Positions 57,012 to 64,000 of a stretch of 64,000 bases of DNA are shown here, one piece after another. How positions within the stretch are numbered: the first letter of the stretch is position 1; each line of letters opens with the position of its first letter. Source of the stretch: Oscillospiraceae bacterium (GTDB lineage Bacteria > Bacillota > Clostridia > Oscillospirales > Oscillospiraceae); assembly GCA_009778485.1 (NCBI GenBank), contig WRJQ01000001.1, forward strand, positions 21,116 through 85,115, written 5' to 3'. The translations under genes and the position numbers were made by a program. The notes under the pieces were generated by a model, which saw only the letters and a program-made list of their open reading frames with translations, was not told where the DNA came from and made no database searches.

Positions 57012-57035
57012 AAAATAGATTAAGGAATTAACGCG

Positions 57036-58553
57036 ATGACACAAGATGAAAATACTACTCCCGCCCAGCCCTGCGAGGATGAACAGTCCCTGTCAGAGAT
57101 ACTTCAGATCCGCAGGGATAAACTCAGCAAGCTCGCAGACGAAGGTCGTGACCCCTTCGCGGTGACAAAGTACCGGCGGACGGCGTACTCAGCCGATATA
57201 TCAGAAGGGTTCGACACCCTGGAAAACAGCGTCGTTTCAGTCGCGGGGCGCGTCATGGCCAAGCGCGGCATGGGAAAGGCCATATTTGTCGACATAGCCG
57301 ACGCAAAGGGCACGATCCAGCTCTACTACCGCCTCAACGACGCCGGCGAACAGACGTTTGAGGACGTCCGGAAGCTCGATATCGGCGACATCATCGGAGC
57401 GACAGGGTATGTATTCAAAACCAGGACAGGAGAAATCTCCGTCCACTGCGATACGGCGGCCCTGCTTGCCAAGTCCCTGCGCCCGCTGCCGGAAAAGTAC
57501 CACGGACTTACAGATAAAGAGCTCAAGTACCGCCAGAGGTATGTAGACCTCATCATGAACGCGCAGACGCGCAGGACCTTTGAAATCAGGACTGCCTTTA
57601 TCAAGCATGTGAGGGCCTTCCTGGATGCGCGCGGATATATGGAAGTCGACACGCCTGTGCTCAACACGATATCGGGCGGGGCGACCGCCAGGCCGTTCAT
57701 CACGCGGCACAACACGCTCGGGATCGATATGTATATGCGGATCGCGACGGAGCTCCATCTGAAAAGGCTCATCGTCGGCGGCATAGAACGCGTATACGAA
57801 ATCGGTCGGATATTCCGCAACGAGGGCATGGACACGAAGCACAACCCCGAATTCACGACGGTAGAACTCTATGAAGCGTATACCGACTACAACGGCATGA
57901 TGCAGCTTTTCGAGGAACTGCTCTCCTCCGCGGCCATGAACATACTCGGAGAATACTCGCTGACATGGCAGGGCAGCGAAATAAACCTCGCGCCGGGCTG
58001 GAAGCGCATGACGATGGCGGACGCGGTGCTGGAGCATACAGGCGTCGATTTCATGTCCCTGGGCAGCGCGGAAGAAGCAGTGCGCGCCGCCGGCAGCCTT
58101 TGCGTAAAGGCGCGCGAGGGCGCGGAGGCTACCTGGGGCGGGCTGCTGTACGAGTGCTTCGACGCCTGCGTCGAGTCAAAACTCATTCAGCCTGTTTTCA
58201 TTACGGACTACCCTGTAGAGGTATCCCCCCTGGCAAAGAAAATAACTTCGGACCCGAGGCTGACAGAACGTTTCGAGCTGTTTATCTGCGGAAACGAGAT
58301 GGGCAACGCTTTCAGCGAACTGAACGACCCGATCGACCAGATGGAACGCTTCAAGCGCCAGGCGGAACTGCGAAACTCCGGCGACGATGAAGCCGGCATG
58401 ATGGATGAAGACTATGTCAACGCCCTGGAATACGGCCTGCCGCCGACAGGCGGGCTGGGGATAGGGCTCGACCGCTGCGTCATGATGCTAACTGACAACT
58501 CGTCGATCAGGGATGTAATCCTCTTCCCGACAATGAAGCCGCTTGGAGTATGA
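57036..58553 (+). CDS. lysS: Lysyl-tRNA synthetase, class II
   Basis: A 505-residue class II synthetase. It has an N-terminal OB-fold anticodon domain (VAGRVMAKRGMGKAIFVDIAD), motif 2 (IFRNEGMDTKHNPEFTTVE) and motif 3 (GLGIGLDRCVMMLT). It charges tRNA-Lys. The TAAGGAA that serves as SD belongs to the right-hand target duplication of the preceding element, so the start signal survived the insertion. The next gene begins inside or just after its end. Confidence 0.97.
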   Translation: MTQDENTTPAQPCEDEQSLSEILQIRRDKLSKLADEGRDPFAVTKYRRTAYSADISEGFDTLENSVVSVAGRVMAKRGMGKAIFVDIADAKGTIQLYYRLNDAGEQTFEDVRKLDIGDIIGATGYVFKTRTGEISVHCDTAALLAKSLRPLPEKYHGLTDKELKYRQRYVDLIMNAQTRRTFEIRTAFIKHVRAFLDARGYMEVDTPVLNTISGGATARPFITRHNTLGIDMYMRIATELHLKRLIVGGIERVYEIGRIFRNEGMDTKHNPEFTTVELYEAYTDYNGMMQLFEELLSSAAMNILGEYSLTWQGSEINLAPGWKRMTMADAVLEHTGVDFMSLGSAEEAVRAAGSLCVKAREGAEATWGGLLYECFDACVESKLIQPVFITDYPVEVSPLAKKITSDPRLTERFELFICGNEMGNAFSELNDPIDQMERFKRQAELRNSGDDEAGMMDEDYVNALEYGLPPTGGLGIGLDRCVMMLTDNSSIRDVILFPTMKPLGV

Positions 58554-58557
58554 GAAA

Positions 58558-59331
58558 GTGGACGAGATTAAAAGCAGGAGAAACCCTTTAGCGCAGCATT
58601 TCAGGAGGCTCGGCGCGGACAGCGGGTACAGGGAGCAATGCGGCGAGTTCATTTGCGACGGCCTCAAGCTGCTTGAAGAAGCTGCCGCCTGCGGCGCGGA
58701 AATAACAACCGCGTTCGCGGTCTCGCCGCTGCCGGTCCCGCTGCCTGCGGGGGCGCGCGTATTTGGCGTGCATAAAACCCTGCTGGACTACATCTCGCCG
58801 CTTAAAAGCGCTCAGGATACGATATTCTCATGCAGAAAACCGCCGCAAGGCGGTTTCTCTGACCTTCAAGGCTCATACGTACTGCTCGACGGGATACAGG
58901 ACCCCGGCAACCTTGGAACGATAGTGCGCACGGCGCACGCATTCGGGATGCAAGGCGTCATACTGACAGGAAACTGCGCCGACCCGTATAACCCCAGGGC
59001 GGTACGCGCTACTATGGGGGCAATATTCAAGCAAAGCATATTCACGGCGGATATCAGCCATTTGGCAGCTATGAAAACGGAAGGCCTGAGATTCATAGGG
59101 ACGAGCAGCGGCGCTCAAAGCGGGCGGGGACTCAACGGTTTAAAACCTGCCGGGAGCGGCGCGCGCGGCGTTGCGATATGCATTGGCAGCGAGGGGAACG
59201 GCCTCTCGCGCGAAGTGACGGAGCTATGCGACGATGTCGTCTCCATACCCATGGCCGAAGGCTGCGAGTCGCTTAACGCGGCAGTGGCGGCCGCAATACT
59301 AATGTGGGAGCTACGCAAATGTCATCACTAA
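58558..59331 (+). CDS. SpoU (TrmH) family RNA 2'-O-methyltransferase
   Basis: A 257-residue SPOUT methyltransferase with an N-terminal substrate-binding domain and the trefoil knot. Motif 1 is LLDGIQDPGNLGTIVRTAHA, motif 2 CIGSEGNGLS and motif 3 IPMAEGCESLNAAVAAAI. It methylates a ribose in rRNA or tRNA with S-adenosylmethionine; the exact site is unknown. The GTG at 58558 has GGAG at 58545-58548; an in-frame TTG at 58543 overlaps that SD. It lies 4 nt after the lysS stop and overlaps dprA by 13 nt. Confidence 0.92.
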   Translation: MDEIKSRRNPLAQHFRRLGADSGYREQCGEFICDGLKLLEEAAACGAEITTAFAVSPLPVPLPAGARVFGVHKTLLDYISPLKSAQDTIFSCRKPPQGGFSDLQGSYVLLDGIQDPGNLGTIVRTAHAFGMQGVILTGNCADPYNPRAVRATMGAIFKQSIFTADISHLAAMKTEGLRFIGTSSGAQSGRGLNGLKPAGSGARGVAICIGSEGNGLSREVTELCDDVVSIPMAEGCESLNAAVAAAILMWELRKCHH

Positions 59332-60443
59332 AATACTGGATATGGCTCAGCGCAAAGGACGGCGTCGGCGCGGTTTCGGCCAAGTCGCTCATCGACCACT
59401 TCGGGACTCCCGAGCAGGTTTACAATGCCGGCACAGAGGAGTACAAGTACGTCGAGGGCCTAAAATCGGGCGACCGCTCAAAACTCTGCGACAAGAACCT
59501 CGACGCCGCCAACAAGATTCTCGCAGCCTGCGCCGAAAAAGGCTGCCGGCCGATTGCCCTGCACGACTCGGAATACCCCGAAAGGCTGAAGTATATATAC
59601 GACCCGCCCATCGTGCTTTATGTGCGGGGCAGGCTGCCCGCTGTCGACGAACTTCCGGTCATCGCAATCGTCGGAACGCGAAACTGCACCCCCTATGGCA
59701 TCGCGACAGCGGAGAACATAGCCTGCGACCTTGCCCGCAGGGGGTTCCTGATTGCGACCGGGCTGGCTCGCGGAGTAGACACAGCCGCGGCGCGCGGCGC
59801 GCTTCGCGGTGGGAGCGGCGTCCTGGGAGTGATAGGCTCAGGGACCGACGTCGTGTACCCGCCTGAGAATAAGGAACTCTATGACGCCGTCGCGGCCAAT
59901 GGCGCGGTCATCAGCGAATACCCGCCGGGGACGCCCTCGCTCGCGGGGCACTTTCCCGCCAGGAACAGGATAATAAGCGGGCTTTCGCTCGGAGTCGCCG
60001 TGCTGGAAGCGCCTAAGAAAAGCGGAGCGCTGATAACCGCAACCAGAGCGCTTGAGCAAGGGCGCGACGTTTTTGCCATGCCCGGGAACGTAGACGCGAA
60101 GAGCTGCGAAGGCTCAAACGCGCTGCTGCGGGAGGGCGCCATACCGCTGCTGTCAGCGGAGAATATTATCGAAGAGTACGAGGACCTTTTCCCCATGATC
60201 GTAAATCCGGAAAAAGGGATTGACAACAAAGGCGTCGTAGAATATATTGACCTGGATGCTATCCTTGCGCAGCTCGAAGGGGACGAGCGGTTGGCGGCGG
60301 AGGCTATAGGCAAGAAGTCGCTGCTGGTTGACGACATAGTCCTCGCCTCCGGGCTGCCGGCGAACCGCGTCCTTTCCGCGCTTACAATGCTCGAAATCAA
60401 AGGATGCGCGCGGCGCGCCGGACAGCTCTACTCACTATGCTGA
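59319..60443 (+). CDS. dprA: DNA-processing protein DprA
   Basis: A 374-residue DprA/Smf protein that loads RecA on incoming single-stranded DNA in transformation. It has an N-terminal SAM-like part, the Rossmann-type core (VIGSGTDVVYPPENKELY, SEYPPGTPSLAGHFPARNRI, then SLGVAVLEAPKKSGAL) and a C-terminal winged-helix domain. The ATG at 59319 has GGGAG 8 nt upstream; the in-frame ATG at 59304 precedes that SD. It lies before topA, the usual Firmicutes order. Confidence 0.96.
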   Translation: MSSLKYWIWLSAKDGVGAVSAKSLIDHFGTPEQVYNAGTEEYKYVEGLKSGDRSKLCDKNLDAANKILAACAEKGCRPIALHDSEYPERLKYIYDPPIVLYVRGRLPAVDELPVIAIVGTRNCTPYGIATAENIACDLARRGFLIATGLARGVDTAAARGALRGGSGVLGVIGSGTDVVYPPENKELYDAVAANGAVISEYPPGTPSLAGHFPARNRIISGLSLGVAVLEAPKKSGALITATRALEQGRDVFAMPGNVDAKSCEGSNALLREGAIPLLSAENIIEEYEDLFPMIVNPEKGIDNKGVVEYIDLDAILAQLEGDERLAAEAIGKKSLLVDDIVLASGLPANRVLSALTMLEIKGCARRAGQLYSLC

Positions 60444-60481
60444 ACAGAAACTGTTGCTGAAACAGAAAGGGTATTATATAA

Positions 60482-62617
60482 ATGGCGAAAGAAAAGAGTA
60501 ATCTTGTAATAGTCGAGTCACCCGCCAAGGCGAAAACCATCAGCAAATACCTGGGCGACGGGTACAAAGTAACGGCGTCCATGGGACACCTGCGCGACTT
60601 GCCCAAAAGCAAGCTCGGGGTCGACATCGAAGGCGGCTTCATACCAGACTACCAGCCGGTAAAAAGCCGCGAGGCCACCATCGAAGAACTCCGCAAAGCC
60701 GCCCGGGGCAGCGCGAAAGTCTTCCTGGCGACAGACCCCGACAGGGAAGGCGAAGCCATATCATGGCACCTGAAAGAGCTGCTGAAGATACCCGACGAAG
60801 CGACATACCGGGTCACATTTAACGAAATCACCAAAAACACCGTCCGCAGCAGCATCGAGAACCCTCGCCCGATAGACGAAGACCTTGTCAACGCGCAACA
60901 GGCGAGGCGCATACTCGACCGCATAGTCGGCTATAAAGTCAGCCCGGTGCTGTGGAAGCGGATACGCAGGGGCCTATCGGCAGGGCGCGTTCAGTCCGTC
61001 GCTACGAGGATGGTAGTCGACAGGGAGAACGAAATACGCGACTTCGTGCCGGAAGAATACTGGCTGCTGAACGTCGACCTTATGACGCAAGGCAAACCCG
61101 CGCTCTTCACGGCCGCTTTTTACGGCACAGAAAAGAAAAAAATGGAACTGACAAGCGAGAGCGAAGTGAACGCCGTGGTCGAAGCGGTGCGCAAATCCCC
61201 GTTCTCCGTTCGCTCAGTAAAACGAGCCGACAGGAAAAGGTCCCCATCGCCGCCCTTCATAACATCTTCGCTGCAGCAGGAAGCCTCCAGGAGGCTCGGC
61301 ATGACGCCCAGGAGGGCAATGTCTACCGCGCAGCAGCTCTACGAAGGCCTCGACATCAAGGGCGAAGGCTCAGTCGGCCTGATTACATACATGAGGACGG
61401 ACTCCCTTCGCATATCGGACGAAGCGGCGGGCGAGGCGAAGGACTACATCACCAACACCTACGGCAAGGAATATTACCCCGACCAGCCAAACAAATACAA
61501 GTCAAAAAGCAACGCGCAGGACGCGCACGAAGCTATCCGCCCGAGCAGCGTGAATATAACTCCGGAACAAATCAAAGGCAGCGTCACGAATGACCAGTAC
61601 AGGCTGTACCGCTTGATATGGGGCCGGTTCGTAGCCAGCCAGATGGCGGCTGCCGTATACGACAGCGTAACGGTAGACGCGGAGTCGGCGGGATACATAT
61701 TCAGGGCGAACAGGATGGAGAAAAAGTTCCCGGGCTTCACAACCGTATACGAAGAGAGTTCGGACGACGAGAGCAATGAGAAGCAGGCGCCGCTGCCGGA
61801 TATGACCGAGGGCGACCCGCTCGACCTCAAAGACGTCAAGCAGGAGCAAAAGTTCACCCAGCCTCCGGCACGCTATACCGAGGCGACGCTTATCCGCGCG
61901 ATGGAAGAGACGGGGATAGGCCGCCCGAGCACGTACGCGCCGACGATATCGACTATCATCGACCGCGAGTATGTGGTAAAGGAAGGCAAGAACCTCAGGC
62001 CAACGCCCCTGGGCGACACAGTGACCGGATTTATGGTCGACAGTTTCGCCGACGTCGTCGACTTGAAATTCACGGCCAGGATGGAAGAGTCGCTCGACAG
62101 TATCGAAAAAGGCAAGGACAAATGGAAAGACGTCCTGGCCTCGTACTATGAGAATCTCAAAAAATCGCTCGACAGCGCGGAAGCGGCTCCTGACGCAGCG
62201 CGTATAAAAGTACCCGACGAAGTCTCCGACGAAGTTTGCGATCTCTGCGGGCGGCAGCTTGTGGTAAAGTCCGGCCGCTTCGGCAGGTTCCTCGCTTGCC
62301 CCGGATACCCGGAATGCAGCTTTACGAAGCCTATCGTCGTGGAGATGCCGGGCAAGTGCCCGAAATGCGGGCTGCGCATACTTAAAAGGACCTCAAAGAA
62401 CGGCCACACCTACTACGCCTGCGAGAAACTGAAAGAATGCGGCTTCATAACCTGGGACGTCCCCGTCGCGGACAACTGCCCTGAATGCGGGCAGACGATG
62501 TTCAAGACATCAGGCAGAGGCTCCCGTAAGCCGTTTTGCATAAACGAAGGCTGCCCGGCGTTCGTGCCCGAAGACATGCGCAAGTACAAGAAGAAACCGG
62601 CGGCCGTCGCGGAATGA
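60482..62617 (+). CDS. topA: DNA topoisomerase I (type IA)
   Basis: A 711-residue type IA enzyme that relaxes negative supercoils. The Toprim domain starts VIVESPAKAKTISKYLG and has DPDREGEAISWHL. The active-site tyrosine is Y303 in GLITYMRTDSLRIS. The C-terminus has three four-Cys zinc-ribbon units (CDLCG, CPKCG, CPECG at about 580-700). An AAAGG-like SD lies upstream of the ATG. The stop overlaps the trmFO start by 4 nt (ATGA), so both are coupled. Confidence 0.97.
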   Translation: MAKEKSNLVIVESPAKAKTISKYLGDGYKVTASMGHLRDLPKSKLGVDIEGGFIPDYQPVKSREATIEELRKAARGSAKVFLATDPDREGEAISWHLKELLKIPDEATYRVTFNEITKNTVRSSIENPRPIDEDLVNAQQARRILDRIVGYKVSPVLWKRIRRGLSAGRVQSVATRMVVDRENEIRDFVPEEYWLLNVDLMTQGKPALFTAAFYGTEKKKMELTSESEVNAVVEAVRKSPFSVRSVKRADRKRSPSPPFITSSLQQEASRRLGMTPRRAMSTAQQLYEGLDIKGEGSVGLITYMRTDSLRISDEAAGEAKDYITNTYGKEYYPDQPNKYKSKSNAQDAHEAIRPSSVNITPEQIKGSVTNDQYRLYRLIWGRFVASQMAAAVYDSVTVDAESAGYIFRANRMEKKFPGFTTVYEESSDDESNEKQAPLPDMTEGDPLDLKDVKQEQKFTQPPARYTEATLIRAMEETGIGRPSTYAPTISTIIDREYVVKEGKNLRPTPLGDTVTGFMVDSFADVVDLKFTARMEESLDSIEKGKDKWKDVLASYYENLKKSLDSAEAAPDAARIKVPDEVSDEVCDLCGRQLVVKSGRFGRFLACPGYPECSFTKPIVVEMPGKCPKCGLRILKRTSKNGHTYYACEKLKECGFITWDVPVADNCPECGQTMFKTSGRGSRKPFCINEGCPAFVPEDMRKYKKKPAAVAE

Positions 62618-63903
62618 AAGTCACAGTCGTCGGCGCCGGCCTGGCAGGCTGCGAAGCGGCATGGCAGCTCGCTGCCGGCGGGGTAGAGGTCGAACTGGCC
62701 GAGATGAAACCGGCAAAAATGTCGCCCGCTCACGTATCGGCGGACTACGCCGAGCTCGTGTGCTCGAACTCGTTCAGAGGCGACGACATTTCAAACGCGG
62801 TCGGGCTGCTCAAAGAAGAGATGCGTTTGCTTGGAAGCCTTATTATGCGCTGCGCCGACGAAACGAAAGTACCGGCAGGCGGGGCCCTCGCAGTCGACAG
62901 GACGAAGTTTTCCTCGCTGGTCACATCTTCGATAGAGGCACACCCGCTGATAAACGTCAGCCACAGGGAGGTCACGCAAATCCCTGAAGGCAGGGTGATT
63001 ATAGCGACCGGCCCGCTCACCGCCGACAGCCTGGCGGGCGCGCTGGCGTCGCTCCTTCCGGACAGCGGCCTTTTGAGCTTTTTCGATTCCGCCGCGCCTG
63101 TCGTCGCTGTCGAGAGCATCGACATGGGCCATGCGTACTACGCCTCGCGCTACGGCAAAGGCGAAGCTGCGTATATCAACTGCCCTATGACGCGGGAAGA
63201 GTACGAGTCTTTCCGCAGCGAACTAATAAACGCCGAGACGGCGCAGATACACGGATTCGAGGAAAAGCTCGTCTTTGAAGGGTGCCTGCCCATTGAAGTT
63301 ATGGCCAAACGCGGGCCCGACACAATGAGGTACGGCCCTATGAAGCCTGTCGGCCTGCCTGACCCCGCCACAGGCAGGGAACCGTATGCGGTCGTCCAGC
63401 TCAGGCAGGACAACGCCGAAGGTTCCCTGTACAACATCGTGGGCTTTCAGACACATCTGAAATTCCCGGAGCAGAGGCGGGTATTCGGGATGATCCCCGC
63501 GCTCCGCGAGGCGCAGTATATGCGCTACGGCGTAATGCACCGCAATACCTACCTTGACTCCCCGAAAATACTCGACAGGTACGGCCGCCTGAAGCATCTG
63601 CCGCGCGTCAGTTTCGCGGGTCAGATTACGGGTGTCGAGGGCTATGTGGAGTCGGCGTCCTCGGGCCTTTTGACAGGGATCGAAACGCTTCGCGAACTAA
63701 AGGGGCTGCCACCGGTCGATTTCCCGGCAGAAACTGCCATCGGGGCCCTCGCTCTGTACACTTCGGGCGGCGCCGTGTCGGACTTTCAGCCGATGAATAT
63801 CAACTTTGGCATAATAAAGCAGCCCGAGGGCAAGATAAGAGGCAAACGCAACAGGAACCTGGCGACGGCAGAACGCTCTCTTGAAATAATAAGGAGCTGT
63901 TGA
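62614..63903 (+). CDS. trmFO: Folate-dependent tRNA m5U54 methyltransferase
   Basis: A 429-residue FAD enzyme that makes m5U54 in tRNA using methylenetetrahydrofolate. The FAD motif VVGAGLAGCEAAWQLA is at the N-terminus, followed by the family stretches ELVCSNSFRGD and PAGGALAVDR. The C-terminal part has ITGVEGYVESASSGL and FQPMNINFGI. The ATG at 62614 is fixed by the overlap with the topA stop and the immediate FAD motif. The topA-trmFO order is typical of Firmicutes. Confidence 0.97.
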   Translation: MKVTVVGAGLAGCEAAWQLAAGGVEVELAEMKPAKMSPAHVSADYAELVCSNSFRGDDISNAVGLLKEEMRLLGSLIMRCADETKVPAGGALAVDRTKFSSLVTSSIEAHPLINVSHREVTQIPEGRVIIATGPLTADSLAGALASLLPDSGLLSFFDSAAPVVAVESIDMGHAYYASRYGKGEAAYINCPMTREEYESFRSELINAETAQIHGFEEKLVFEGCLPIEVMAKRGPDTMRYGPMKPVGLPDPATGREPYAVVQLRQDNAEGSLYNIVGFQTHLKFPEQRRVFGMIPALREAQYMRYGVMHRNTYLDSPKILDRYGRLKHLPRVSFAGQITGVEGYVESASSGLLTGIETLRELKGLPPVDFPAETAIGALALYTSGGAVSDFQPMNINFGIIKQPEGKIRGKRNRNLATAERSLEIIRSC

Positions 63904-64000
63904 TAAATAAGTTGAACAAAATTGCCACAGTATTTTTGCCAGCAGACGAGGCGTCAAAACGCAGTAATGCTTGGAGCCTTGCAAGTTTTGACAACGAAGT
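63900..64000 (+). CDS. Start of an unidentified reading frame cut by the window end
   Basis: An open frame runs from TTG 63900 or TTG 63912 to the end, giving KIATVFLPADEASKRSNAW and onwards. AAGGAG at 63891-63896 lies inside the trmFO end and could serve as SD, but its distance fits neither TTG well. About 30 residues are too few to recognise. In other Firmicutes a tyrosine recombinase (xerC) often follows trmFO, but the visible residues do not confirm that. Confidence 0.3.
   Translation, partial: MINKLNKIATVFLPADEASKRSNAWSLASFDNE

Overview
The window reads as a chromosomal segment of an anaerobic Gram-positive bacterium, most likely a high-GC Clostridia-type member of the Bacillota. Evidence: sigma-70 promoters with 16-17 nt spacers, strong AAGGAGG-type ribosome binding sites, an LPQTG sortase-anchored surface protein, FtsEX with an M23 hydrolase, a folate-dependent TrmFO, and a molybdenum-hydroxylase purine-degradation locus of the type linked to selenium metabolism. 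No phage, CRISPR array or complete insertion sequence was seen. The assignment is inference from gene content; no 16S gene is present.

Bases 1-16201 are a purine/urate catabolic locus in two convergent blocks. The plus-strand block is ygeX (5' end outside the window), ygeY, ygeW, a carbamate kinase, xdhD, ygfK and a BKACE-family (DUF849) enzyme. The minus-strand block is guaD, xdhA, xdhC, xdhB and a small cysteine-rich protein. Together they can plausibly deaminate guanine, hydroxylate purines, process ring-opened ureido intermediates to diaminopropionate and then pyruvate plus ammonia, and harvest carbamoyl phosphate as ATP. The BKACE protein and the cysteine-rich protein are the unexplained members.

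Bases 16211-17093 hold back-to-back promoters and a tRNA cluster (Asp, Phe, Gly, Cys). Partial tRNA-Gly copies in it look like an integration or duplication scar. Next come hppA (membrane pyrophosphatase) and proA, then a 1.8-kaa secreted glycine-rich/Ig-like protein whose start codon overlaps the proA stop. A minus-strand group (DUF4125 protein, TPR protein, NAD-dependent epimerase) is transcribed divergently from a 2910-residue thioester/isopeptide adhesin with an LPQTG anchor.

Bases 38003-50920 carry the information-processing core: rpoB, rpoC, rpsL, rpsG, fusA and tuf. rpoB has its own promoter and lies directly downstream of the adhesin gene rather than after rplJL. Bases 50957-56255 form an apparent operon of a PucR/CdaR-like regulator, ftsE, ftsX, an M23 peptidase and an S41 protease. 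Then follow greA, lysS, a SpoU rRNA methyltransferase, dprA, topA, trmFO and the start of a cut-off reading frame.

Three non-coding, MITE-like elements sit in the housekeeping part. Two are relatives in opposite orientation (rpoC-rpsL and greA-lysS), the second flanked by a perfect 12-bp target duplication. The third is a foldback element after tuf with perfect 20-bp terminal inverted repeats.
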